NCBI GenBank assembly: GCA_964482235.1
Contig: CAYZWU010000070.1
Coordinates: 1-23,608, forward strand
Direction: 5' to 3'
Length of the DNA stretch: 23,608 nt
Source of the DNA: CAYZWU01 sp964482235
Lineage (GTDB): Bacteria > Planctomycetota > B15-G4 > CAYZWU01
How positions within the stretch are numbered: position 1 is the stretch's first letter; the number at the start of each line of letters is the position of its first letter. A program made the translations under genes and the position numbers. Shown here one piece after another: positions 7,538 through 16,344 of this stretch. Under the pieces are notes generated by a model. That model ran no database searches and was not told the DNA's origin. It saw only the letters and a program-made list of their open reading frames with translations.

Positions 7538-9475
7538 ATGACGAGGCCTCAACGGGCAGAAACGGTTTGGCTCGCTTTTTTCCTCCTCCTTCTCTGGGGC
7601 TGCGCCGACGATCCGGCCGGATCCGGAACCGGGATGCAGGATGGGAGCACCTTCGATGTGGCCGGTATCCGGGTGGCCAAGCCTCTCGACTGCAAACCTT
7701 CGGCGATGGACGGTACGGGAACCGCGCGCCTCGATCCGACGACTCCGGTCCCGGCCGGATCGCGGGGCAACTGGACCGTGACCTACGAGGTCGGCGAGCC
7801 GGGCATCGAACCGGGCGGATTCGTGCTCCTGCAGATCTCGCCCTTCTGGTTCTGGAGCAAGCCGCAGGATCGGGATCCCGGCTATCCCGGGTACGTCACC
7901 GTCAAGACGTCGGTGCCCGACCGCTCGATCGAGACGGCGGTCTTTCACTGGTACGTTCTCGTGGTGTCGAAGAAGCGGGGATTCAAGCCCGGCGAAACGA
8001 TCGCCTTCGCCTACAGGAACGGCGTGGTGGACCGGTACGCCGAGTCGGAGGAGATCTTCCAGGTGATGGTCGACGGCGACGGCGACGGCCATTACGCCTC
8101 GATCGGCAAGAACCCATCCCTCACGATCCTCCCGCGCGAGCCGGTGCAGCTCGAGGTCAACGTCCCCTGCCAGGCCGAGCCGGGCGAAACGATCCTGCTC
8201 TCCTTCGCCGCTCTCGATATCGCGGGCAACTGGGCCGACCTGCCTGAGGAAGCCGGGTGGGATGTCACCGTCACCCGGGACGGCAAGCCTGTCGACAAGG
8301 GTCTGATTCTGAAAAAGAGCGCCGATTCCGGAGAGAAGACAGTCTGCATGGAATGCACGCTTCCGGACAGGGAAGGGATCTACTTCTTTCACGTTGCCTC
8401 GAAGGAGACGAATCCGATCCGGGGAAGCCGGAGCAACCCCCTGCTCTGCCGCAGGGGCAGGCCGGGCAAGCTGCTCTGCTTCGGGGACATTCACGGCCAC
8501 TCGCGCCTCTCCGACGGAACGGGCACGCCGGAGGACTACTTCGAGTTCGCACGGAGCGTCTCGCGACTCGACATCGCCGCCCTCACGGACCACGATCATT
8601 ACGGGACCTTTCCGATCCGCGGCAAGCCGTGGAAGCGGATCAAGCGGGTCGTGAACGAGGCGTACGACGCGGGTCGGTTCGTCACGTTCCTCGCCTACGA
8701 GTGGACCAACTGGCAGTACGGCCACCGCAACGTCTACTTCCGCGACGGGGTGGGCGAGATCTTCAGCACGGCCGACAAGAGGAGCAGCACGCCGCAGGGT
8801 CTCTGGAACTGCCTCGAGCCGTACGAGGCCATGACGATAGCCCATCACACGGGCGGCGGGCCGATTTGCACCGACTGGACGGTCGAGCCGGGAGAGAAGG
8901 AGTGGCTCGTGGAGATCTGCTCGATCCACGGCTCGTCCGAATCGTACGGGTGCAGCGCCTGCATCTACAGGCCGGTGCAGGGATCCTTCGTCTTTGACGC
9001 CCTGAACAGGGGTTATCGGCTCGGTCTGATCAGCTCGGGCGACACGCACGACGGCCACCCCGGGCAGCGGACGACCACCTCCATGACGAACGGCCTCCTC
9101 GGAGTCTTCACCGACGAGCTGACGCGCGAGTCGGTCTGGGATGCATTCAAGCGCCGCCACACCTACGCCACCTCGGGGAAAAAGATCATTCTTTTTACGC
9201 GATTTGCCGATTCACCCATGGGCTCGGAGGTCGAGCTCCCTGCCTGCGAGGACGGGCTTCCCGTGGCTGTCTGGGCCGTGGGTTGCGAAGAAATCGCGGC
9301 AGTTGACATCATCCGCGACGGCCGGATCATCGCCAGGCACGAGGGCGACGGAGTCGAGGCGCGGTTCGTGGACAGGCTGCCGCGGCCTCCGGCCGGAACG
9401 TCGTGGTACGTCGTCCGCATCACCCAGAAGGACGGCGAGACGGCCTGGTCGTCTCCCGTCTGGGTGAGTGCGTGA
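7538..9475 (+). CDS. DUF3604 (PHP-like) lipoprotein
   Basis: A 645-residue exported protein. The N-terminus is a lipoprotein signal (hydrophobic stretch, then LLWGC with C22 as the lipidated cysteine), so the protein should be anchored in a membrane facing outward. Residues ~40-290 look like beta-rich, Ig-like modules. From ~315 follows a DUF3604 domain with PHP-type metal-binding motifs: GDIHGHS (H319, H321), LTDHDHYG (D351, H352, H354), AHHTGG (H436, H437) and SGDTHDGH (D502, H504). The family is predicted to be a metal-dependent hydrolase, but its substrate is not established. A GAGGT ribosome binding site lies 7 nt before the ATG. It probably shares a transcript with the ATPase before it and the unrecognised gene after it. 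Confidence 0.88.
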   Translation: MTRPQRAETVWLAFFLLLLWGCADDPAGSGTGMQDGSTFDVAGIRVAKPLDCKPSAMDGTGTARLDPTTPVPAGSRGNWTVTYEVGEPGIEPGGFVLLQISPFWFWSKPQDRDPGYPGYVTVKTSVPDRSIETAVFHWYVLVVSKKRGFKPGETIAFAYRNGVVDRYAESEEIFQVMVDGDGDGHYASIGKNPSLTILPREPVQLEVNVPCQAEPGETILLSFAALDIAGNWADLPEEAGWDVTVTRDGKPVDKGLILKKSADSGEKTVCMECTLPDREGIYFFHVASKETNPIRGSRSNPLLCRRGRPGKLLCFGDIHGHSRLSDGTGTPEDYFEFARSVSRLDIAALTDHDHYGTFPIRGKPWKRIKRVVNEAYDAGRFVTFLAYEWTNWQYGHRNVYFRDGVGEIFSTADKRSSTPQGLWNCLEPYEAMTIAHHTGGGPICTDWTVEPGEKEWLVEICSIHGSSESYGCSACIYRPVQGSFVFDALNRGYRLGLISSGDTHDGHPGQRTTTSMTNGLLGVFTDELTRESVWDAFKRRHTYATSGKKIILFTRFADSPMGSEVELPACEDGLPVAVWAVGCEEIAAVDIIRDGRIIARHEGDGVEARFVDRLPRPPAGTSWYVVRITQKDGETAWSSPVWVSA

Positions 9476-9521
9476 CAGCCGGAACGGGGGCGGCCTGGCA
9501 GCGCCCCGAGAGGGATAGGGC

Positions 9522-10604
9522 ATGATCGAACCCGACAACACGACGAGGCAATTCCTCGGCACGAGCTTCATCATCGAACTGCACGACATCCAGGGTCTCT
9601 TCGGCGGCCGCAACCTGAGGATCGAGAGCACGGGGAGAGCTCTTCTCCTCAAGGTCGCCCGGTCCGAAAGGGGCCGCGGCCTGAAGGAAGCCCGGTACGT
9701 CTCCATGCTGGTGAAGGCGGAGATCGCCCAGCTCAGGCACCTCCTCGTCTCGGGCGAATTCATGGACCTCGAGATCGAGGAACGGCCGGGAATCCCGGAC
9801 GAGGCCCGGCCCGAGATCAGGATCACCAACGGGCAGGGCGAGATCCTCTCGGCCGCAGCCTGGGAGACGGACCTCCGGATCTCGCCCAACGAGGAGGCAA
9901 AAAGCCCGAAGAAACGGTTCCAGCAGATCTACCGGCATCTCCTCAAGCTGGAGTGGACCGTCACGGAACGGTCCCTCCCCCTCTCCAGGGGAAAGTGGCG
10001 CGGGCCCGAGGCGTGGCGGAAGTTCGTGGAGAACGCTCCGGCAATCGGCGACCTGCCGAGAAAGGATGCCGGCTCGCTCTCCAGGAGCAAGCTGCTCGGA
10101 CTTCTCGAGACCCGGTACGAGCGTCCGATCCTCGAGGCCGACGGGCGGCTCGATCCCTTTCCCGGATTCAGGGCGTGCCTGGCCTACGACAAGTGCCAGG
10201 AGGCCGAGGATCCGCTGATCCCGGGGCAGTGGATCATCACTCCGCTGCTGATGGTGTTCCAGAGCTTCGAGATCGACCAGGCCCTCGAAACGGTCGGCTA
10301 TGCTCCCGCCTCGGAGGAAGAGGCGCTTCAGGCGGCGATCGCGATGGCGGCGTCGAGCCACTCGGGCCTTCACGTCATCGTCGATCCGGAATCAGAGGAG
10401 GTCGCCCGTTTCCGCCAGGTCAGCAAGCTCGATTTCAGCTCGATCGAAGCCCCCCGCGCGACGCTGAAGGAAGGCATCTACGAGATCGCCCTCCACGGCT
10501 ATTCGCCGGCATACAGCGACTGGATCCACGAGCAGGAGGAGTACCTGGCAAGGATAGAGGTCCGGATCGGCGAGGGCGTCTACTCGGTCCAGACGCGCAC
10601 TTGA
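9522..10604 (+). CDS. Hypothetical protein, two-part
   Basis: I do not recognise this 360-residue protein. It has no signal peptide or membrane segment and is rich in charged residues. The N-terminal ~130 residues (FIIELHDIQGLFGGRNLRI, then LVKAEIAQLRHLLVSGEFMDLE, then an IRITNGQGEIL strand) recall small beta-alpha domains such as emfourin-like ones; this is a pattern impression only. The remainder includes TPLLMVFQSFEIDQALETVGY and, near the end, a beta-rich stretch (LKEGIYEIALHGYSPAYSDWIHEQEEYLARIEVRIGEG is split between strands and a helix). A GAGAGGG ribosome binding site 7 nt before the ATG and GC-rich codon use support a real gene. It lies 46 nt after the DUF3604 gene and is probably co-transcribed. 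Confidence 0.8.
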   Translation: MIEPDNTTRQFLGTSFIIELHDIQGLFGGRNLRIESTGRALLLKVARSERGRGLKEARYVSMLVKAEIAQLRHLLVSGEFMDLEIEERPGIPDEARPEIRITNGQGEILSAAAWETDLRISPNEEAKSPKKRFQQIYRHLLKLEWTVTERSLPLSRGKWRGPEAWRKFVENAPAIGDLPRKDAGSLSRSKLLGLLETRYERPILEADGRLDPFPGFRACLAYDKCQEAEDPLIPGQWIITPLLMVFQSFEIDQALETVGYAPASEEEALQAAIAMAASSHSGLHVIVDPESEEVARFRQVSKLDFSSIEAPRATLKEGIYEIALHGYSPAYSDWIHEQEEYLARIEVRIGEGVYSVQTRT

Positions 10605-10670
10605 CGGGCGGCAGGCCGCCTCGAAAGAGCGCTCGCCGTTCGAAGGAACTTCGGGGCGGCCCGACAGGAA

Positions 10671-11714
10671 TCACCTCTTGAAGCCGAGGCGCCTGGCCCG
10701 CTTTTCCCACTGGGTCCGGGCAAAGGCCTGCATGTCAGTCGCGGTGTCCGCCTCGTCCACGATCTCGAGCCCCAGCAGTGTCTCGACCAGATCCTCGAGG
10801 GTCACGACGCCTTCGAGCCCGCCGTACTCGTCCACCACGAGGAGGATGTGCTCGCGCTCGTTCAGCAGCAGCTCGAAGGTGCTGGAGAGGGAGGCGCTTT
10901 CAGGGACCGACCGGATCTCGCGCTTCAGCCGGTGCAGGGGGAGGTCGTGCTGATCCTTCGCCTTGCGCAGGAGGATATCGCTCTTGAGAACGAATCCCAC
11001 CACATCGTCCGGCTTCTCCTGATAGATGGGAATGCGGGAGAAGGCGATCTCGGGATGGGTCTGGAAGACTTCGTTGATCGTCATCCCGCTCTTCAGGGAG
11101 AACATCACGGTGCGCGGCGTCATGACGTCCTTCACCCTGAGCGACGGAAACCGGAACAGGTTCCGGACGATGCGCGATTCCCTCGTGTCGAGCTTCCCCT
11201 CCTGGGCTCCCAGCCTGGCCATGGCGGTGAACTCCTCGCGCGAGAAGGCGTCGGGCTTCCTTCCCCGCGAGATGAGCCTGGTGAGCTTATCGGACAGGAC
11301 GACGAAGGGGTACATCACGAAGATCAGCAGCGCGATTCCCTGCACGACCAGGGGTGTGAGGTTGCGCCAGTAGACCACGCCCAGCGTTTTCGGAATGATC
11401 TCGGCGAAGACGAGGATCATGAAGGTCAGGGTTCCCGAAATGACGCCGATCGGGACGCTCTCGAAGACCACGGTCGACTGGGCCCCCACGCCGGCCGCGC
11501 CGACCGTGTTGGCGATGGTGTTCAGGCTGAGGATGGCGGCCATGGGACGGGCGAGATCCTCCTGCAGCTTGCGAAGAATCCTCCCGCTGCGCTTCCCCTT
11601 CTGCTCGAGGATGTGGGCAAAGGTCGGCGTGATGCTCAGGAGCGTCGCCTCGGCGATGGAGCAGAAGAACGAGAAACCGAGTGCGAAGAGAACGAAGAAA
11701 GTGAGCAGAAGCAT
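10671..11714 (-). CDS. CNNM-domain ion transporter with CBS pair, no CorC/HlyC tail
   Basis: Inner-membrane protein of the CNNM/CorC family, implicated in Mg2+ (Na+-coupled) efflux. The ATG at 11714 begins directly with the first membrane helix (MLLLTFFVLFALGF) and has GAAGGT upstream; the much longer open frame to 12065 is not protein-like and overlaps the neighbour's leader. Residues 1-150 form the CNNM (DUF21) domain with helices at ~2-22, ~80-105 and ~120-140, the SLNTIANTVGA motif and EIIPKTLG. An acidic linker (SREEFTAM) is followed by two CBS modules (~195-320), which usually sense nucleotides. The 347-residue chain stops just after the second CBS (ARRLGFKR), so the C-terminal CorC/HlyC domain of longer relatives is absent. 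It is convergent with the gene before it. Confidence 0.9.
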   Translation of the reverse strand: MLLLTFFVLFALGFSFFCSIAEATLLSITPTFAHILEQKGKRSGRILRKLQEDLARPMAAILSLNTIANTVGAAGVGAQSTVVFESVPIGVISGTLTFMILVFAEIIPKTLGVVYWRNLTPLVVQGIALLIFVMYPFVVLSDKLTRLISRGRKPDAFSREEFTAMARLGAQEGKLDTRESRIVRNLFRFPSLRVKDVMTPRTVMFSLKSGMTINEVFQTHPEIAFSRIPIYQEKPDDVVGFVLKSDILLRKAKDQHDLPLHRLKREIRSVPESASLSSTFELLLNEREHILLVVDEYGGLEGVVTLEDLVETLLGLEIVDEADTATDMQAFARTQWEKRARRLGFKR

Positions 11715-12055
11715 GACGGGGACCTTCAAATCCAGGGGTCTCGATCGACACCGGACGAGTTTACCATCCTTTCCGGAGATTCCATTCTTTTCTTCCTCGG
11801 CGGAGCCTGTGCAGGGGCATCCCCTCTCCCGGACGCCTGCTTCGCGTGGTACAATCAAACTCAGCTTTCTTCTCCAGAAAAAAAATGAACCCTCGAAGCG
11901 AGGAAATGTATAATCCCACTGAAGGCTCGGACGGTTGACGTCCGGGCGGCTTCTCGAGGAAAACAGATGGGCGCCGGCAGACCATGCGCCCCATTTCAAT
12001 ACGAGACAAGGAGTTACACCTTTTCCCCCTGGACCGCAATTTCTGGAGAGAAGAA
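11715..12055. promoter_or_regulatory. Divergent control region between the CNNM and FG-GAP genes
   Basis: 341 nt without a gene. On the plus strand there are two promoter-like sites: an extended -10 (TGGTACAAT, 11847-11855) and a perfect TATAAT at 11909-11914; neither has a good -35. Between 11969 and 11991 a 6-bp stem (GGGCGC/GCGCCC, 11-nt loop) could form in the leader of the FG-GAP gene. The ribosome binding site GGAGAG is at 12045-12050. No convincing minus-strand promoter was seen. Confidence 0.4.
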
Positions 12056-13708
12056 ATGAAAACATCGGCGAGTAAGCTATTCCAGCTTGGTTTGACGGCG
12101 CTGTTCCTCCTGTCCCTTTCGGCAGGACTCGGCGCCCAGGCTGCCCAGATCCTCTGGTGGCACGATCTCGATGCTCCGTCCTTCGGGTCGGCGTCGGCCG
12201 GCGACATCGACAACGACGGCAAGCTCGAGCTCGTCTTCGGCACCTATTTCAACGATGAAAAGATCCACGCCCTGAACGCCGAGGACGGCTCGGAGCTCTG
12301 GTCGTACGACACCGGCGGATGCAACGACGCCTCCCCCATCATCTACGACGTGGACCTCGACGGGGCGCTCGAGGTGATCCTCCCGGCCTCGTCCCCCTGC
12401 CGGGTCTTCTGCTTCGACGGAGCCACCGGCGCGGTGGAGTGGTCGTTCTCGACAAGCTACAACTGCCTCGATTCACCGCCGGCCGTGGCCGACGTGGACG
12501 AGGACGGTCTTCCCGAGATCGTCTTCGGAGCCTGGGGCGGCTACGTCTACTGCCTGAACGGCGAGAACGGCACCCAGCGCTGGCGCGTCAACGTGGGAAC
12601 GAGCAGCTACATCCAGTCGGAGCCGAACATCCTCGACGTGGACGGCGACGGCGACCTCGACGTGGTCGTGGCCCAGTGGGCCGGCGACAGCAGGGTCTAC
12701 GCCCTGGAAGGCCTGGACGGATCCACGCTCTGGTACTCGGACGCGCCGGACGACTGGATGTACCACGGCGGATCGTTCGCCGACATCGACGAGGACGGCA
12801 AGCCCGAGATCGCCATCGGCTGCTACGACAACTCGGTCTATCTTCTGAACGCCGAGGACGGCAGCCTGGAATGGAAGTACACCGACATCTTCTACGTCGG
12901 CGCCCCCACCTCGGTGGCCGACCTCAACGGCGACGGGCACCTGGAGACGGTCTTCGTCTCCTACAACAGGGTCGGCGTGCTCTCCCACACCGGCACGCGT
13001 CTCTGGTCGTACTCGGTCGGCGGCAACGTCTTTCGCGGTGCGGCCATCGCCGATGTGGACGGCGACGGCGGCCTCGACGTGGCTTTCGGCTGCGACGACG
13101 GTCTTCTGCGCGTCCTCAACGGCGACACCGGAACCCTGATCTGGTCGTACAACCTGAAATCCCATTACGGACAGACCTTCGAGATGGACAACGCGCCGGT
13201 GATCGCGGACTTCGACAACGACGGCAAGCTCGACATCTTCATCATCGGCGGATACGGCACGTCGTCGAATCCGTCGAACAACCACGGCCGCGCCTATGCC
13301 CTCACCGCCGGCGACGGCACGGGACCGGGCTGGCCGAAGTTCCGGCACGACATCCGCAACAGCGGCTGCTTCGACGGTTTCTCCACCGGGCCGACCTTGA
13401 CAGCCGACAACGTGGCGGGCGGACAGACAGCCACCCTGACCTGCAGCGGCGCATCGGGCACCCTGGTCTATTTCGGCGCCTCGCTGACCGGTGACGGGCC
13501 GACGTTCTTTCCGCCGCTCGGGATCACCCTGGACCTGAGCCCGGTGATCTACAACCTGGGATCGGACGCCCCCGGCCCGGACGGCACGGCTTCGATATCG
13601 AGAATGGTGCCGCCCTCGCTGACAGGACAGCCGATCTGGCTCCAGGCCGTGGACCTCGTCCCGGGAGAGCCGGTGACATCGAACCTGGTCTCTCTCACCG
13701 TTCAGTAG
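12056..13708 (+). CDS. Secreted FG-GAP/VCBS beta-propeller protein
   Basis: A 550-residue exported protein. The ATG at 12056, 5 nt after GGAGAG, gives a clean Sec signal peptide (MKTSASKLFQLGLTALFLLS, cleavage likely after GLGAQA). Eight propeller blades follow, each with a DxDxDG loop and an acidic or hydrophobic strand: DIDNDGKLELVFG, DVDLDGALEVI, DVDEDGLPEIVFG, DVDGDGDLDVVV, DIDEDGKPEIAIG, DLNGDGHLETVF, DVDGDGGLDVAFG and DFDNDGKLDIFIIG. Between them come PQQ-like strands (YCLNGENGTQRW, VYLLNAEDGSLEWKY), so it is a hybrid FG-GAP/PQQ-type propeller. The last ~100 residues (from GPTLTADN to the final SLTVQ) are an Ig-like domain of a kind often seen at the end of exported proteins in Planctomycetota and related groups. 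Unlike the first gene of the window, its repeats are diverged. Ligand unknown. Confidence 0.92.
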   Translation: MKTSASKLFQLGLTALFLLSLSAGLGAQAAQILWWHDLDAPSFGSASAGDIDNDGKLELVFGTYFNDEKIHALNAEDGSELWSYDTGGCNDASPIIYDVDLDGALEVILPASSPCRVFCFDGATGAVEWSFSTSYNCLDSPPAVADVDEDGLPEIVFGAWGGYVYCLNGENGTQRWRVNVGTSSYIQSEPNILDVDGDGDLDVVVAQWAGDSRVYALEGLDGSTLWYSDAPDDWMYHGGSFADIDEDGKPEIAIGCYDNSVYLLNAEDGSLEWKYTDIFYVGAPTSVADLNGDGHLETVFVSYNRVGVLSHTGTRLWSYSVGGNVFRGAAIADVDGDGGLDVAFGCDDGLLRVLNGDTGTLIWSYNLKSHYGQTFEMDNAPVIADFDNDGKLDIFIIGGYGTSSNPSNNHGRAYALTAGDGTGPGWPKFRHDIRNSGCFDGFSTGPTLTADNVAGGQTATLTCSGASGTLVYFGASLTGDGPTFFPPLGITLDLSPVIYNLGSDAPGPDGTASISRMVPPSLTGQPIWLQAVDLVPGEPVTSNLVSLTVQ

Positions 13709-13808
13709 GAGACGCTGCCTGGTCGAAGATCAATGAGAAAAGTGACGGCTGTTTTCTCTGCGACAAGCTTCCCCTAGGCCTCTGCCGGACCGCCATCGAG
13801 AAGCGGGG

Positions 13809-15188
13809 CTACCGTTTCTTCCACCCCTGCTCGATCTCCTCGAGCGTGCGGCCGCGTGTTTCGGGCAGCACCCGGAGGATGAAGAAGAAGGTGAACAGGG
13901 CCATGACCATGTAGATCCAGAAGGTCAGCCCGGGACCGATCCTCTCGTTCAGGATCGGGAAGGTCTGCGACACGGCGTAGCACGACACCCAGAGGATGAC
14001 GGTGGCGATCGACATCGCCCTGCCGCGGATCCGAGTGGGAAAGATCTCCGAGAGCACCACCCAGACCACGGGCCCCATCGAGGTGGCGAAGGCGGCGATG
14101 TAGAGCAGGATGAAGACCAGCACCAGCGGCCCCTCGGACATGTCGAGAAGGAAGGCCCCGCCGATCATGAAGAGGCAGATCGCCATGACGGCCGATCCGA
14201 CGAGAAGAAGCGCCTTGCGGCCGACCCTGTCGACCAGCCGGATGGCAACGAGCGTGAAGGCCACGTTGACCACACCGACCAGAACGGTCTGCATCAGCGC
14301 CGTGCCGATTCCGGCTCCGGTGCTCTTGAAGATCTCCGGGGCGTAGTAGAGGATCGCGTTGATGCCCGTCACCTGCTGCACGATCGCCAGGACCACACCG
14401 ATCATCAGGGCGATGCGCAGCCCGGGTCGGAAGAGCTGCGCCATCGACTCCTGCTTCTCGGCCAGGGTTGCACGGATCTCGTCCATCGACTCCCGGGCCG
14501 CCGCTTCTCCGTTGGTGCGTGTGAGAATCCGCAGCGCCTCGTCCGGCCGGCCCTGCTTGACCAGCCATCGCGGGCTCTCGGGCACCAGGAAGAGGAGCAC
14601 CAGGAAGACCAGGGCCGGCACGACCTCGGACGCGAACATCCAGCGCCAGCCCGTTTCCACGTTCCATGCCTCATTGCCCAGCGACGCCACGCCGGCGTTG
14701 ACGAAGTAGACGACCAGCATCCCCGACACGATGGCGAGCTGGTTGAGCGACACGAGCCTCCCGCGGATTCGCGCCGGCGCGAGCTCGGCGATGTAGAGGG
14801 GCGACAGCATGCTGGCTGCGCCCACCCCCACGCCGCCCACGATCCTGGCAAGGGAGAACTCCGTGACGTTGCGCGGCACGGCCGACCCCAGGGCCGAGAG
14901 GAAGAAGAGGACGGCGCAGAGCACGAGGACCTTCCGCCGCCCCATCCAGTCGCTCAGCATCCCGGCGACGAGGGCGCCGAGCATGCAGCCCACCAGGGCG
15001 CTCGACGCGGCCCAGCCCTTCATGCCCGCCGAGAGCTCGAACTTGGTTTCCAAAAAGCCGATCGCCCCGGCGATGACGGCCGTGTCGTACCCGAACAGCA
15101 ACCCCCCCACCGCCGCCACCGAGGTGACCAGGTAGATGAAGAGGAGGCGGGGCGACGGTTCTGCCTGCGCGGTGTGCCGGTCTGTCAT
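13809..15188 (-). CDS. Sugar porter family MFS permease
   Basis: Twelve-helix inner-membrane symporter for a sugar or polyol (XylE/GalP/AraE class). It shows all sugar-porter signatures: GYDTAVIAGAIGF in helix 1, DWMGRRK after helix 2, RIVGGVGVGAASML, PLYIAELAPARIRGRLVSLNQL, PESPRWLVKQGR before the central loop, QQVTGINAILYYAPEIF in helix 7, DRVGRKALLL, SEIFPTRIRGRAMS, and PETRGRTLEEIE at the C-terminus. The 459-residue length is normal. An AAGGAAGG ribosome binding site lies just before the ATG, and the start is only 15 nt after the stop of the SRPBCC gene, so translation is probably coupled. The precise sugar cannot be read from the sequence. About 100 nt separate it from the convergent FG-GAP gene, with no clear terminator. 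Confidence 0.93.
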   Translation of the reverse strand: MTDRHTAQAEPSPRLLFIYLVTSVAAVGGLLFGYDTAVIAGAIGFLETKFELSAGMKGWAASSALVGCMLGALVAGMLSDWMGRRKVLVLCAVLFFLSALGSAVPRNVTEFSLARIVGGVGVGAASMLSPLYIAELAPARIRGRLVSLNQLAIVSGMLVVYFVNAGVASLGNEAWNVETGWRWMFASEVVPALVFLVLLFLVPESPRWLVKQGRPDEALRILTRTNGEAAARESMDEIRATLAEKQESMAQLFRPGLRIALMIGVVLAIVQQVTGINAILYYAPEIFKSTGAGIGTALMQTVLVGVVNVAFTLVAIRLVDRVGRKALLLVGSAVMAICLFMIGGAFLLDMSEGPLVLVFILLYIAAFATSMGPVVWVVLSEIFPTRIRGRAMSIATVILWVSCYAVSQTFPILNERIGPGLTFWIYMVMALFTFFFILRVLPETRGRTLEEIEQGWKKR

Positions 15189-15203
15189 GGCCTTCCTTCT
15201 TGA

Positions 15204-16301
15204 TCAGCGGGAGGGCTTCTTCTCGAACATCTGCTGCAGCCTCTGGAGGAGAGCGCCGTTTCCCGTCTCGAAGATCTTGCGCATCTGCTGCGACTCCATG
15301 GAGTCGTCGTACCCCTGGGATACGATGGTGAGGTGGGTGCGCCCCTCACCGGCCTTGTCCAGGAAGACGACGGTCCAGGTCCGCTTCATCGCTTCGGGAA
15401 AGGGGAATGCCTCGGGGACCCGGTCGCAGCGCATGGAGATCATCCGTCCGGGGTCGTAACTCAGGATCGCGTACTCGACCGTGCTCTCGTCGCCCAGGCT
15501 GCCCTCGGGATTCCTGACGGTGCGGATCCGCCCGTTCACCGCGAGCTCGATGTCCGCCTTCGGGGCGAGCCAGCGCTCGATCCCCTGCTTCGTGGTGAAG
15601 AGCTTCCAGAGCGTTTCCGGAGGCGCGTCGATGACCACGGAAAGTTGGACCGGCTTCCTGCTGTCCGTCGAGGAGGCAGCCCCCTCATCGGGTGCAGCTT
15701 CGCCAGGCTTCGCCGCCTCCTTCGCCTCGGCCTTTCTTTTCTCGTCGAAGTGCTTCTTCAGGTTCTGCAGGACCCAGCTCCAGGCGCGGTCGAAGTAGTC
15801 GTACCCGGCCTTCCAGTCGTCGCCCTCCTGCCAGCCGAGCTGGGAGAAGCGGACGCGTACGCTGCCGTCCAGGTCGAAGAACCGCAGCACTACGTGGGTC
15901 TTGGCGCCCGACTTGCGGAGCGTCGGCACGGCGGGCGGGAAGTTCCACTCGAAGGAGAGCATCTCGCCCGGTACGAAGCTCAGCACCCTGCAGCCCTCGG
16001 AGCCGCGCTTGCCCGACTCGTCCGGCTCCTTCATCGACATGTAGAGCTCGTACGCGCCGCCCAGGCGCAGCTCGATCCGTGAATCGGGCGAGAAGAAGGA
16101 GGCGATGCCTTCCGAGGTGGTCCAGCAGTGCCAGACCTCGTCGAGGCTGGCCTGGACCACGACCTCCTTGTCGAGTCGGCGGCCGCGGCCGGGTTTGTCT
16201 TCCTCGTCGGCCGGCGACGCGATTGCGGCTGCCGGCAGCAGCAGCGCCAGGATTCCCGAAACGATCACGAGCAACGATCCGAAGGTCGGTCGAGTTGACA
16301 C
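15204..16301 (-). CDS. Exported protein with two SRPBCC (AHSA1-like) domains
   Basis: Two START/Bet v 1-like (SRPBCC, Aha1-type) domains in tandem; these form hydrophobic pockets and often bind lipids or small hydrophobic ligands. A GTG at 16301 was chosen: AAAAGGAG lies 8 nt upstream and the product then starts with a compact signal peptide (STRPTFGSLLVIVSGILALL, cleavage probably after AAAIA), 365 residues in all. An ATG at 16334 with GGAGGT is the alternative, but that site is buried in a hairpin. Domain 1 (~40-180) starts VVVQASLDEVWHCWTTSEGIASFF; domain 2 (~215-345) starts VVIDAPPETLWKLFTTKQGIERWL. A charged linker rich in Lys, Glu and Ala joins them. Exported double SRPBCC proteins are uncommon. 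It lies between a cupin gene and an MFS gene on one likely transcript. Confidence 0.85.
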   Translation of the reverse strand: MSTRPTFGSLLVIVSGILALLLPAAAIASPADEEDKPGRGRRLDKEVVVQASLDEVWHCWTTSEGIASFFSPDSRIELRLGGAYELYMSMKEPDESGKRGSEGCRVLSFVPGEMLSFEWNFPPAVPTLRKSGAKTHVVLRFFDLDGSVRVRFSQLGWQEGDDWKAGYDYFDRAWSWVLQNLKKHFDEKRKAEAKEAAKPGEAAPDEGAASSTDSRKPVQLSVVIDAPPETLWKLFTTKQGIERWLAPKADIELAVNGRIRTVRNPEGSLGDESTVEYAILSYDPGRMISMRCDRVPEAFPFPEAMKRTWTVVFLDKAGEGRTHLTIVSQGYDDSMESQQMRKIFETGNGALLQRLQQMFEKKPSR

Positions 16302-16344
16302 GGCTTGATCTCCTTTTCCAGGCCTCTTTTCCATGTGCGACGAC

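Noticed and set aside
7316..9160. 614-residue antisense frame across the DUF3604 gene
   Set aside because: Arg/Ala/Asp-rich shadow; all recognisable motifs belong to the plus-strand lipoprotein.
10606..10621. GGCGG/CCGCC hairpin between the converging genes as a terminator
   Set aside because: Only five pairs and no T-run on either strand.
12319..13494. 391-residue frame within the FG-GAP gene, Arg-rich
   Set aside because: Overlapping shadow in another frame of the propeller gene; composition is not protein-like.
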